The notes under the pieces: generated by a model | What the model saw: the letters and a program-made list of their open reading frames with translations, nothing else | Database searches by the model: none | Told to the model about the DNA's origin: nothing | Position numbers and translations under genes: made by a program | Shown: positions 8,379-17,520 of the stretch, in pieces | How positions within the stretch are numbered: position 1 is the first letter of the stretch | How the letters are laid out: each line of letters starts with the position of its first letter | From: Pedobacter sp. SL55 | Lineage (GTDB): Bacteria; Bacteroidota; Bacteroidia; Sphingobacteriales; Sphingobacteriaceae | DNA: 64,000 bases | Assembly (NCBI RefSeq): GCF_026625705.1 | Contig: NZ_CP113059.1 | Coordinates: 2,666,001-2,730,000 of the forward strand | Direction of reading: 5' to 3'

Positions 8379-9383
8379 TCAACCTAATTCCTTTTTTTCT
8401 TCTAGTCTAGCTTTTACTTCTATCATCAACGAATGTAATTTCTCTTCCAATTCTTTCTTTGGAGGTAATTCTGTCCAATATTCTGCAACTAAAATTCCAT
8501 CTTTGTGCATTTCTAGCAGTTCTACTTGTTCGTTGCTTTTTTCGGCGCAAAGTATTAAGCCAATTGGTGCATTTTCATTTTCTTGACGTTCATATTTATC
8601 TAACCACTTCAAATAAAGTTCCATTTGTCCTTTATAGCTGGCTTTAAACTTGCCTAATTTAAGTTCTATGGCTACGAGTCTTTGCAATTTTCTGTGAAAG
8701 AACAATAAGTCTAAGTGAAAGTCTTCTCCATCTATTATCATGCGTTTTTGGCGCTCTACAAAGGCGAAACCCTTGCCAAGTTCTAAAATAAAAAACTCTA
8801 GCTCCTTTAAGATAGCACTTTCAATGTCGGTTTCTAAATAGCCATCTTTTAAACCTAGAAAGTCTAAAAAATAAGGGTCTTTAAAGGTGTTTTCCAAGGA
8901 ATAGCTATCATCCGGTACCTGTAAGTTGGCTATTTCTTTCCTTTCAAAAGCTTTCCTTTCTATTTGGTGCTGTAACATTCTCTTGCTCCATAATTCTTCG
9001 GCTGCTTTGTAAGCGTAATACAATCTTTCTGCCTCTGTTTTTAGGGGTAGTATTTTTAAGATATGCGACCAACTTAATTGTCGTGCCACTGGCACGACAA
9101 TTTTATAATCGGGGAAAACATTGGCAAATTGCATCATTCGCCTTACATTTTTCTCATCGAAACTTTTGCCGAAATGCTCCTTTAACTGGATAGAAATATT
9201 TGAGATAATTTCTTTGGCGTATGGTGCCCGCTTATTTTCGAGTATGTGCAAGTTTATTTTATAGCCCACTTGCCAGTAAACCAAAGTTAAGGTGCTGTTA
9301 ATTTGCTTTTTAATTTCGTTCTTGCCATGTTGTATAATTAAGGCAAGGTCGTTGAATAACGTTTTGTCAATTTCTTTGCTCAT
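8379..9383 (-). CDS. PD-(D/E)XK nuclease, DUF1016/YhcG family
   Basis: 334 residues with the two-part YhcG architecture. An N-terminal DUF1016 helical domain (NxTLTLVYWQVG, VRRMMQFA, RQLSWSHIL) precedes a C-terminal PD-(D/E)XK nuclease fold with FHLDLLFFHRKLQRLVAIELK, which supplies the D and E-x-K residues, and KGQMELYLKWLD. Members occur in defence islands and some restriction loci. Here it lies next to the Zorya locus, which supports a defence role by context only. Confidence 0.85.
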   Translation of the reverse strand: MSKEIDKTLFNDLALIIQHGKNEIKKQINSTLTLVYWQVGYKINLHILENKRAPYAKEIISNISIQLKEHFGKSFDEKNVRRMMQFANVFPDYKIVVPVARQLSWSHILKILPLKTEAERLYYAYKAAEELWSKRMLQHQIERKAFERKEIANLQVPDDSYSLENTFKDPYFLDFLGLKDGYLETDIESAILKELEFFILELGKGFAFVERQKRMIIDGEDFHLDLLFFHRKLQRLVAIELKLGKFKASYKGQMELYLKWLDKYERQENENAPIGLILCAEKSNEQVELLEMHKDGILVAEYWTELPPKKELEEKLHSLMIEVKARLEEKKELG

Positions 9384-9411
9384 TTTATCATGTTTTAAAC
9401 GTTACTAAAAC

Positions 9412-9657
9412 TTAAAGTTCATTTACTTTTTCTGGCTTCTTAAAAGCTGAAATTATTAAACAAATGCCAACTACTACATCTACTATATTCCATAATGTTC
9501 TTCCCAATGCCACTTTAAAAAAGGGTTGGAATAGTAAAGCCAATACTACAAAAATAATGAAGATATTTTGTTCATTACGTTGTTTTGCATCAAAAGCTAA
9601 GTAGATGAAACCAACAAAGGCTATAAAACGTACTAATTGGAAATAGCCGTAGGGCAT
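9412..9657 (-). CDS. Small membrane protein, DUF6804-like
   Basis: 81 residues with three hydrophobic stretches (about 8-22, 30-48 and 56-72) and a charged tail KKPEKVNEL. The N-terminus PYGYFQLVRF recalls small DUF6804-type membrane proteins; I am not certain of that family. It sits 44 bp after zorD and before the DUF1016 gene on the same strand, so it may be co-transcribed with the Zorya operon. Confidence 0.6.
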   Translation of the reverse strand: MPYGYFQLVRFIAFVGFIYLAFDAKQRNEQNIFIIFVVLALLFQPFFKVALGRTLWNIVDVVVGICLIISAFKKPEKVNEL

Positions 9658-9700
9658 GGGTAGCAGGCAACTAAATAGTTCTAAGATTTTTTTGAGTCTT

Positions 9701-12346
9701 TTATATTCTGCGCATACGTTGTGATTCGATTTTGTTAATGTCTAGTATTGTTATGCTATTTTCAGTTACTAAATTTTCAAGATGTCCACGGTTTAGCAAT
9801 GTTATGTCATTAGACTTTGCTAAAATTGTTGCTGATGAACTATAATCATTATTGGTTATTGTCAGCAGTTTGAATTGTTCTTTAAATCTGTCCTCGTAAT
9901 ATTTTTTTGCTGTACAAATTTCTTGTATCGCTTCATTACCAACTAAGGATTTTGTCTGTTTAACTTGTATAAGATAATTTTCTCCGTTCTTTAAAACTAC
10001 AACATCAACTCCTTTGTCATTGGAATAGGGTGTTAGATATACTTCAAAACCTTGTTTGTTATATAATGCTCCAATTGTTGCTTCAAACAAGTTTGGATTC
10101 AAGCGGTCTATGTCTGTAATTGTTTGAACCTTTGGTTTACTTTCGGTTTTTGTTCCGAAAATATTTCCAAAGAGTTCATCGGGTGTGATTTCAGCCTGTT
10201 CTGTCGGAAACAATGTATTACTTGCCAAAGATTTTTTGTTATTCAATAAGGTGTCAAGAATTTCATCAAAAGATTTCATTCTGTTACCTTCTTCATCTTT
10301 CATATCATCAGGAAAAATTGCCATTGGATAGTAAACATAAACATCTTTTTGTTGCCCAATTCTATATGCTCTGTCTGTTGCCTGTTCCTCTTTTGCAGGA
10401 TTCCAATGTCGAGTGTAATGAATGATGTGATTTGCTTTAGTAACGTTTAGTCCAACGCCTGCCGCAATAGGCGACATTATGATTACATTGAATCCATCTT
10501 CTTCTTGAAAACGGTCAATGGTTTGTTGTCGGCTTAGTTTGGATTTTCCTTCAAGTTGTTTTGTTGTAGGTGTATCTCCGTTTATAATGCTCGTGAAAAT
10601 TCCAAACGTATCGTAAACAACTTTCTGCAACATTTTTTGAGTTTCTCGCCTGTCTGTAAATAAAATTACTTTTTCATTTTTGGATTTTATGTCTGCTAAA
10701 ATTCCAACAGTAGTTTGTAATTTGGATGAGCTATTAATAAGTTCATCGCTGGTAAATTTTAAAATTTGACTTTCTAATAAATACGGATGGTCTGAAATAT
10801 CTCTAACTGCCCAAAGTGATTTCAATTTTTGATTGCTTCCATCAACACCAACTAAGTTTGGGTCATTTGCCATTTCAATTTCCTGTTTGTATCGGTCTAA
10901 TTGAATTGACGGCATCACTTTTTTGATTCTTGAATTTTGATTATCGTTTTTTTTGGGCAAATCTTTTGCGACATCACTTTTTAATCTTCTTTTGATAAAT
11001 ACTCCAATGTTGTTGCGAAGTTGTTCCGTTAATGCCTTTACATCTGTATTTTCATCGCTTAAAGGTTTTTGATATTCTTTTGCAAAATCTTTGGCATTTC
11101 CCAAAAGTCCGGGAACTGCAAAATCCATTAAACACCAAATATCAACGAGTGTATTTTCTACTGGTGTTCCCGTCATTGCAATTTTAAAATCAGATTTGAG
11201 AGCTTTACTTGCATTAGTTATTAGTGTTCCAGGTGTTTTTATTTTTTGAGCTTCGTCTAATGCAATTATGGCAAAATCAACCAAACCTAAACTAATTTGA
11301 TATGAACGTAGTGTTTCATAGTTTGTTAGAATAATTTGTTTGAATTGTAGCCGTTTTGCATCTTGCTGATTTTGAATAGGGTTATTTTCTTTTGTTAATG
11401 AAACACCGCCATATAACTTACACAATGGTAAATTCTGTGGACTGAAAAACTTCTCATATTCGTTTTCCCAATTTTCGAGCAAACTTACAGGTGCAACAAT
11501 TAAATAAGGTTTGTTATCATCACAAGTTTGGCTATGCCATTCTATGAAATACAAAAGTTGTAATGTTTTACCTAAACCCATATCATCAGCAAGCAATCCA
11601 CCTGCAAAGTTTTCTTTGAACAAGGATTGTAGCCAAGAAATCCCTTCTTTTTGATGTTCTTTTAAGCTAATGCCATTATTCAAATTTCGTATTTCATAGA
11701 AGCTATGTTTCAAATTTTCGGGCAATTCACTTCCGTTGGAAAACTCGGTTAGTTCTGCATTTTCTTTGATAATCAGAACTTCGTGGTCTGTTTTCTTCTC
11801 TTGCTTTATAGGTTTGTTTGGATTTTCAAATTGCTTTTTTGCAGTTCTAATAAATTTTTCAGCATCTTCAATTGGAATATCAGCGTTTTCCCATTCAACG
11901 GTTAGCCTTTTTTCTTTAACTGCTTTTTCTTTTTGTTCTATAAAGTCATTGAGTTTTTCAGACGTTTTGAAATAAATTTTCTTTTCTCCGTGAACTTTAT
12001 CTTTTATTACTATCCCCGGAATCCATTGTGATTTGTATGGACTTGCAAAAGGGTAGAACTTCGGGCTATAAACCCCAATTTCTATAACTCGTTCACTAAA
12101 ATACTCTAGAAAACTTTTTTTATCTGCGCCTTCAAAGTCAATTAGGTTATCATCAAAATATTGTTCTATATTTTGTGAAACTTCTTTGATCTTATTTGGG
12201 TCAGTAATTTTTCTGAGTTCTTTTATTTTTTCAAATTGAACTTTTCTCTTAGTTAAATCATCTAATCCTTCTACAAATTCTGCTTCTGTAATCTCCCCTT
12301 TTTCTTTCTGTATTTTTAGTTTTTCAATTTCCTTTTCGGAAAGTAA
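9701..12346 (-). pseudogene. zorD: zorD, 3' part: SNF2 helicase with C-terminal Mrr-like nuclease, cut off by an integrative element
   Basis: The frame is open from 12346 down to the stop at 9701 (881 codons), but its first ~207 codons contain no ATG, GTG or TTG, so it has no natural start. SNF2 motifs follow: DDMGLGKT (motif I), LDEAQK (II), AMTGTPVEN (III), and SPIAAGVGLN with QATDRAYRIGQ (V-VI). The last ~130 residues hold a restriction-endonuclease core, KGVDVVV...LIQVKQ, with Q replacing E as in Mrr enzymes. Joined to the 254-codon 5' piece at 22879-23643 it makes about 1135 residues, the size expected for ZorD, the nuclease-helicase effector of type I Zorya. Codons run in the same reading frame across the gap, with one TAA at the junction. 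Confidence 0.85.
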
Positions 12347-12351
12347 TTATT
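12344..12351. other. Left attachment core (attL) of the integrative element
   Basis: TAATTATT at 12344-12351 is repeated exactly at 22876-22883. It marks the point where zorD homology stops and integrase-side DNA begins. Outside bases GGAAAG here and TACTTTC at the right end would form the inverted arms of a recombinase target in the reconstructed empty site. Confidence 0.65.
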
Positions 12352-12441
12352 GTTTCCTATGCTTTCCAATGTTTTCTTATAGTCTGTTTATCAATTATTT
12401 AAGTTGTAAATTTTATCATTTATTTTCTTTTGTTTTCATAG

Positions 12442-12495
12442 TTTTTGTTACTTTTTTGTTAATTTTATTTTTCGGGTAACAAAAAGTAACAAAAA
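12442..12495. promoter_or_regulatory. Inverted repeat overlapping the integrase leader
   Basis: A ~20-bp arm with TTTTTGTTAC (12442-12461) pairs with a near-complement ending GTAACAAAAA (12477-12495), and the integrase ATG is at 12497. It may be integrase arm-type binding sites or an operator. It would also sequester the ribosome-binding region in RNA. Confidence 0.5.
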
Positions 12496-12496
12496 T

Positions 12497-13597
12497 ATGA
12501 GTGTTAAAATTCGTGAACGTAAATTGAAAGATGGCAGAATTAGCTTAATGCTGGACATTTATGCTAATGGTAGCCGAGAAGTTAAATCGTTAAAGATTTT
12601 TCTAGATGCTAATGCCAACACGCCTTTAAAAAAAGCACAGAACAAAGAGAAAAGAATAAAAGCTGAAAGAATCAAGGCTAAAGTAGAGATGGAGATGATA
12701 GACAATGACTATTCTCTAGCTAGCATGAAAAAATCTAACGTAATGTTTTTAGAGTAAGCATTTCAAGTCTATTAAGGAAACAAAACGATCAAGCTTTGGT
12801 AATTATGGTAATTGGGATAGTGCATATAAAGTGCTTTGTGCTTATTTTGATAATAAAGATGTTAGAATTGCTGATTTAACAGACAAGGACTTAATTGGTA
12901 TTCGAGAATTTATTAAAGGAGGATATCGTACAAAGTCTAACACTACATTATCTCAAAATGCTTCTTCATCGTATTTTAATAAGGTTAGAATTACTTTAAA
13001 TCAAGCTCATGATGAAAATATCATTAAAAACAATATTGTAAAGAAAGTAAAATCTATAAGCCCAGCAGATACTACTCGTGAGTTTTTAGTTGCAGAAGAA
13101 ATTAAAAAATTGGTAGAAACTGAATGTAAATATCCAATTATCAAAAATGCTTTCTTATTCAGTGTATATACAGGATTGAGATTTTCTGATATTATTAAGT
13201 TGAAGTGGAAAGATATTAAATATTCAGAAGGCAACTATTCGATTACTTATCAACAGCAAAAGACAAGTAAACTTTCGAAACTTTACCAATATCAAAAACA
13301 GCTTTAAAATATTTAGGCGAAGAACAAGATGGAGATGAAAAGATATTTAAAGGTTTAAAATATAGTGCGCCAAATAATTTAAAGTTATCACAATGGATTA
13401 TGCAGGCAGGTATTCTGCACAAGCATATAACCTTCCACTCTGCAAGACATAGCTATGCTACATTTATGATAACCAAAGGTGTAGATTTTTATACAGTTAG
13501 TAAAATGCTAGGTCATAAGCACATCAAAACAACAATGATTTATGGCAAAGTAATCGATAGTAAAAAAATCGAAGCTGCTAAAGTTTTTGATGAATAA
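12497..13597 (+). pseudogene. Tyrosine recombinase/integrase with two frameshifts
   Basis: Three consecutive frames (12497-12757, 12831-13307, 13400-13597, continuous after frame correction) make one ~367-residue phage-type integrase. The SAM-like core-binding part and the catalytic residues are visible: Arg in TGLRFSDI, HSARH (HxxR) and the nucleophile Tyr in KHIKTTMIYGK. One shift lies near the T-run at 12746-12750, the other near 13275-13285. All catalytic residues survive, so the breaks may be sequencing indels. It sits at the left end next to attL, the expected place for the integrase of this element. Confidence 0.85.
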
Positions 13598-13618
13598 GCT
13601 CTCAATAGACTAATTCAT

Positions 13619-15352
13619 TTAAAGGTTTTTTTCTTTGGCTAATAGGTGTTCAAAGTTCAAAAATAAGTCGTGAAAACCATTGAAATTAATACTCTTAAAC
13701 TCCTCCTCTTTGTTGAATATACATTCGGCAAATCTGTTTTTAGATAGCGCAACGCTATTGTTATGCTCGTTAAGCACTCCGCTATCTATAATAAATTCTC
13801 TATTAGACTTTAGGGAGTTAAGATTTTTTAACGTGAAAGGTAGATTTTTATGCCTACCAGAGTTTTTGTCAAACTCACTACTAAAAAATATTCTCCTTCC
13901 ATTTTTATCAGCAGTAATAATTTCTTTGTCGGTATAGTAGTGTTCAATACATATATCATGCATCTTTGCTCTATGAGAAGGTATCGGTAATGCCATCGAA
14001 AAAACTTTATTTCCCCAATCCTTATAGAATTCGTCTGTTACGGTAACATTTGCTAAAAAACTAGGCACATCTCTATCGAATAAGCATATTATCGGGTATT
14101 TGTTATTCAACTTTGATAGAGCTTCGCACATCTTTAACAATTCTCCATTAGACATTTTCGACTCGTCTTTATATTCGTGTATGTTTAAGTTTAAATCTGT
14201 AAACTGCCCTAAAGATTTAAAATATGATAAAGCGGCGGCTATATGTTTGCCATCTGATTTTCCCTCTGTTAATAATATTGGGAGGTCTACGGTGTCAATT
14301 TCACGTTCAATGATTGATAGTTTTACTGTAGGTTCTAATGCCTTTATTCTTTTGAATAAATTAACATAAACAGAATTACCTTTTCCTTTTACATGACCAA
14401 CAAAGTTGATTTTTCCAACTAGTTTTTTAAGAAATGCAGTCTCTATATTGTAGGATTGTTTTAATTCTGCTTTATGAAGTGTATAATGATGAACGGCAGA
14501 ATTGTATAGTCCATGTTTTTCCCAAGATCTTAACATGGCTCTGATTTGCCGTATATAATCTCTTTTGACATTAACAATAGAATTTACTACTAAACCTGTA
14601 ACTTCTTGTCTGTTTTCTCGATAAGCATACCGTATTTTTTCCTGATTAACTTCAAAATTGTTTGAATCAATTATAGATGTGACGTTTGGAGCTAGTGTTA
14701 GCTTATTGCTTTCAATTAAACCAATCGTTTTTGGTAATTTTTTAAGATTGGTAGAAAAAGTAATATCATCAGCGTATCTCGTGTAGTGCAATTTGTTTTC
14801 TTTACAAAGTCGAATGAAGTCGTTATCAAGCTTTCTACATATAAAGTTTGATATTATTGGTGAGGTCGGAGCTCCTTGTGGTAAAGAGCCTTTAAAGCAG
14901 CAAAGTTGAGCGAGTATCGTAGAAACTTCTTCGTTAAAATTAAAGGGGTGATTTAAAAATATACCTCTTACTCTACCAAAGTTTATTGATTGGAAAAAGT
15001 TACTTAAATCTATGTTAACGAGTATTTTCTTTTTTAGATGATATTTTGCATTAGTAATAATACTTTTATCTCTAATAAATCCGTGAACACAAGCTTTCGG
15101 TAAGTAAAGTTGTTGTAAAATAGGCTGTAGTTTTCTTTGGATTTTCCTCAGTGAATTATTTGGAGCCGTAATGACACGTTTTTTACCATTTTTCCTTTTT
15201 ATAGAAAAAGTGTGATATTTAGTTTCGTCAGGTACATGATAAAAGTAATAGGTAAGAACGTTTGGTTCTATGTTAAGAAATTGAGCTAATTCTTTGGTGG
15301 ATTTTAAATTTAGAAACGCAGCAATACGTTCTTTACTTGGTATATCGTTCAT
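13619..15352 (-). CDS. Retron reverse transcriptase fused to a TOPRIM domain (Ec67/Eco2-like)
   Basis: 577 residues. Residues about 30-320 are a retron RT: the retron-specific NAxxH motif (N101-H105), QGAPTSP (159-165), catalytic YADD (193-196) and the retron VTG motif (251-253). Residues about 355-577 hold a TOPRIM fold with LTEGKSD (E363, K365, D367) and the FDRD pair D426/D428. This architecture is that of the Ec67 (Eco2) retron, where the RT makes a branched RNA-DNA (msDNA) and the fused TOPRIM nuclease is the toxic effector in phage defence. The matching msr-msd locus lies just upstream. The ATG at 15352 is 10 nt past the a2 repeat. Confidence 0.92.
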   Translation of the reverse strand: MNDIPSKERIAAFLNLKSTKELAQFLNIEPNVLTYYFYHVPDETKYHTFSIKRKNGKKRVITAPNNSLRKIQRKLQPILQQLYLPKACVHGFIRDKSIITNAKYHLKKKILVNIDLSNFFQSINFGRVRGIFLNHPFNFNEEVSTILAQLCCFKGSLPQGAPTSPIISNFICRKLDNDFIRLCKENKLHYTRYADDITFSTNLKKLPKTIGLIESNKLTLAPNVTSIIDSNNFEVNQEKIRYAYRENRQEVTGLVVNSIVNVKRDYIRQIRAMLRSWEKHGLYNSAVHHYTLHKAELKQSYNIETAFLKKLVGKINFVGHVKGKGNSVYVNLFKRIKALEPTVKLSIIEREIDTVDLPILLTEGKSDGKHIAAALSYFKSLGQFTDLNLNIHEYKDESKMSNGELLKMCEALSKLNNKYPIICLFDRDVPSFLANVTVTDEFYKDWGNKVFSMALPIPSHRAKMHDICIEHYYTDKEIITADKNGRRIFFSSEFDKNSGRHKNLPFTLKNLNSLKSNREFIIDSGVLNEHNNSVALSKNRFAECIFNKEEEFKSINFNGFHDLFLNFEHLLAKEKNL

Positions 15353-15362
15353 GTGAGAGGAG

Positions 15363-15554
15363 TAAGATGCCCATTTAATTCAACTTATCAATATATCATT
15401 TTCTAACGAAGAGAGAATTATCGTATTCAATCATCCGTATTACAGTTTTCTATTCATAGTTATATAGGGGCTAATTAGTATATTTTAAATACTAGCATTC
15501 CTATAATTGTCGCAGGAACACAACAAAAAGTCAATTTTTTTAATGGGCATCTTA
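15363..15554 (-). ncRNA. Retron msr-msd non-coding RNA
   Basis: Immediately upstream of the RT on the same strand a perfect 13-bp inverted repeat (AATGGGCATCTTA at 15542-15554; TAAGATGCCCATT at 15363-15375) encloses ~166 nt. This matches the a1/a2 pair that defines retron ncRNAs. The enclosed RNA has hairpins TTCCT/AGGAA and TAGTAT/ATACTA in its 5' (msr-like) half and a longer A/T-rich msd-like half. The priming guanosine cannot be fixed by eye. Boundaries are inferred from the repeats. Confidence 0.8.
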
Positions 15555-15740
15555 AAACCAAGGTAGAAATTTTAAATTAAATGAACAATTGTAAATATTC
15601 AAATTGATTTAAATCGAATAAGTCATTATTATCTTACTTCGATTTTTAACTTAGCAAAATTTTCACTATCTTTATAAAAGTTGAGCTAAAGTACACGGCA
15701 ATAAACTAAATCGCAGCCTTCTACGGCAAAAAAACGTAAA

Positions 15741-15768
15741 ACAGCATTAAGCTGTGGCTCTAAAAGCC
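15741..15768. repeat. Twin small hairpins upstream of the excisionase-rep operon
   Basis: ACAGC-ATTAA-GCTGT (15741-15755) is followed directly by GGCT-CTAAA-AGCC (15756-15768). They lie ~50 bp before the excisionase ATG, in a region with no ORF (15555-15820). They could be an origin or nick region for the Rep protein or leader structures; this is inference. Confidence 0.35.
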
Positions 15769-15820
15769 AAAAAATCGCAAAAACAGATCGGAATTTTAAA
15801 AAGTTAATTCTTTTGAACAC

Positions 15821-16102
15821 ATGGTTAAAAAATATTTAACTGTAGACGAGCTTTGTGATTACCTTGGGCTTTCGAAATCAACGGTATATAAATTAAGTCA
15901 TTCGAACACGCTGCCGAAATATTGTGCAGGCGGTAAAAAAATCTTATTCAAAATTGAAGAAGTAGACGAGTATATCAACTCGCATCGAATCGCTTCGGCT
16001 AGTGAGATTGAAACTTCTATTGAAGCTGAAATTCAGTTTGGACAGCAAGCCTTCTATAATAAGGCTAAAAAAGTAAAAGAAACTTTAACCGAAACGAGAT
16101 AG
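15821..16102 (+). CDS. Excisionase-like helix-turn-helix protein
   Basis: 93 residues. An N-terminal winged HTH of the excisionase/HTH_17 type (LTVDELCDYLGLSKSTVYKL, then LFKIEEVDEYI) precedes a charged ~35-residue tail. Such proteins act as recombination directionality factors or repressors in integrative elements. It is followed 4 bp later by the rep gene, so the two form an operon. Confidence 0.85.
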   Translation: MVKKYLTVDELCDYLGLSKSTVYKLSHSNTLPKYCAGGKKILFKIEEVDEYINSHRIASASEIETSIEAEIQFGQQAFYNKAKKVKETLTETR

Positions 16103-16106
16103 GAAG

Positions 16107-17024
16107 ATGATAGATACGTTAAAGTTTAAAATTGATGGCTATAGTTTTGATTATGGTTATCTATTCGAAAAGTTAGAAGAAAAGTGTCAATTCGAGAGAA
16201 AGACTACTTACAAATACGGCGAATCTCACGTTTTTAAATACAAAAATTGGCAGTTCTGGCTTTCAAAAAAATCACTTACAGCGTCAGGTAGTTTGCATAA
16301 ACTTTATCATGGCGACAATTTAAAGCCGTTTAACTATAGTGAAGTAAAATTAGCTATAGATTCTTTATACACATTGCTCGATTTCGATTTAAGTGATGCT
16401 AAATTGATGCAAGTGGACTTAGCTGCAAATTTAGTTATGCAAAGTCAAGTGCATCTTTATTTCGATTTGCTTACCTGCCCAATTGGTTATAAGCCCATGA
16501 GCGTTAAAAATGAAACTTACTACTTCAAAAAAAACGACAAAGCAAAAGAACTTGTGTTTTACGATAAAGTTAAAGAAGTCAAAAAAAACAACAGTCAGCT
16601 TTTAGTTAAAGATCAGAACCTCTTGCGGTACGAAATTAAATTGAAGACAGATATCGTAAATATTATAGGCGATAAGCTCTTAATCAGTCTTTATGATGTT
16701 GATAAATATGCTAAGTTAGTAACAGCTTGGTATAACACTTATAGTCAAGTGCCAAAACTAACTAAACTACCTTTATCAGATGTGGTTTTGACTTCAAGAA
16801 AAGATTTTACGAACTCTTTGGTTAAAAAAGCCATATCCAGTTTAGGTGGCGTAGAGGTAATACTTAATAAAGTGAGTAAATCTAAGGTTGGTAAAACTGT
16901 TAAGTATTCGTTACGACAATATTTAAAAGAGTTGAAGGAAACAGATTACTTACGTCCTGAATTGAAAGAAGAGCTTGACTTTAAAGTTCATCAAGCTTAT
17001 TTACAGCACTTGAAGACTAGCTAA
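16107..17024 (+). CDS. Replication initiator, phage/plasmid gene II/X-like family
   Basis: 305 residues beginning MIDTLKFKIDGY. Features shared with filamentous-phage gene II/X replication proteins are the SGSLHKLYHGDN block, the MQVDLAAN strand, LVFYDKVKEV and LLRYEIKLKT. These enzymes nick DNA to start rolling-circle replication. Its presence suggests that the element can replicate as a circle after excision or borrows a phage-like lifestyle. The catalytic tyrosine cannot be assigned with certainty. It ends at a strong terminator (17033-17069). Confidence 0.75.
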   Translation: MIDTLKFKIDGYSFDYGYLFEKLEEKCQFERKTTYKYGESHVFKYKNWQFWLSKKSLTASGSLHKLYHGDNLKPFNYSEVKLAIDSLYTLLDFDLSDAKLMQVDLAANLVMQSQVHLYFDLLTCPIGYKPMSVKNETYYFKKNDKAKELVFYDKVKEVKKNNSQLLVKDQNLLRYEIKLKTDIVNIIGDKLLISLYDVDKYAKLVTAWYNTYSQVPKLTKLPLSDVVLTSRKDFTNSLVKKAISSLGGVEVILNKVSKSKVGKTVKYSLRQYLKELKETDYLRPELKEELDFKVHQAYLQHLKTS

Positions 17025-17032
17025 AATTTTTA

Positions 17033-17069
17033 AAGAATATGGCTTACTGTTTTGATAAGCCATATTCTT
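17033..17069 (+). terminator. Terminator of the excisionase-rep operon
   Basis: 14-bp perfect arms, AAGAATATGGCTTA (17033-17046) and TAAGCCATATTCTT (17056-17069), with a 9-nt loop, followed by CTCTTTTTAG. Confidence 0.75.
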
Positions 17070-17176
17070 ACTCTTTTTAGATAAAATAAGCGCAAAAAGA
17101 AAGTGCTAGACAGTTTATTTATTAATTTATAATGGATTAATCATTTACAGTTAAGGTCAGCTGATACGAGTTGTTT

Positions 17177-17413
17177 TCAGACGATGTCGTTTTTTAGTAA
17201 GTCAGCTAAATCGACTTCTAAAGCTTTCGACAGAAGAACTATTGTTGTAAGTTTTGTATTGATTTTGCCTTTTTCAATTCGATAGACTTGCGAAAGTTCT
17301 ATTTCAGCTTTATTCGCTAAATGTTCCATTGACCATTTTTTTGCTAATCTTATCTTGCGAATATTATTGCCAAATTTTTCAAGAAGCTCTTTTTCGATTT
17401 CGCTTAACGGCAT
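17177..17413 (-). CDS. XRE family transcriptional regulator
   Basis: 78 residues with a Cro/CI helix-turn-helix (KFGNNIRKIRLAKKWSMEHL, then AEIELSQVYRIEKGKI). Probable repressor of the element. It is divergent from the exported-protein gene at 17521, and the gap holds a perfect 9-bp-arm palindrome that is a good candidate operator. Confidence 0.88.
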   Translation of the reverse strand: MPLSEIEKELLEKFGNNIRKIRLAKKWSMEHLANKAEIELSQVYRIEKGKINTKLTTIVLLSKALEVDLADLLKNDIV

Positions 17414-17444
17414 AAATCAAAAGTCGAGTGAATTGTTAAAAATT

Positions 17445-17466
17445 ATTTAGGCATATGTGCCTAAAT
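17445..17466. promoter_or_regulatory. Candidate XRE operator
   Basis: ATTTAGGCA-TATG-TGCCTAAAT, a perfect palindrome with 9-bp arms, lies 32 bp upstream of the XRE start and 55 bp before the divergent gene. The length and position are typical for a dimeric HTH repressor. TAGATTTG at 17481-17488 could be the -7 box of the rightward promoter. Confidence 0.6.
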
Positions 17467-17520
17467 TTGATTTATGTTTATAGATTTGAAAAATAAATTA
17501 ACCAAAACTAAATCACGCTA

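Noticed and set aside
8144..8410. 88-aa plus-strand ORF near the defence island
   Set aside because: Lies inside the inverted-repeat element and runs into the opposite-strand DUF1016 gene; no protein signature.
11736..11975. 79-aa plus-strand ORF apparently in a gap upstream of the SNF2 gene
   Set aside because: The opposite strand is open and continuous with the SNF2 frame up to 12346 and encodes a charged helical protein region, so this is a shadow and the gap is really zorD.
13619..15352. RT as a group II intron maturase or DGR reverse transcriptase
   Set aside because: Retron-specific NAxxH and VTG motifs and the upstream a1/a2 repeats are present; no intron ribozyme, X/maturase domain or variable-repeat target is visible.
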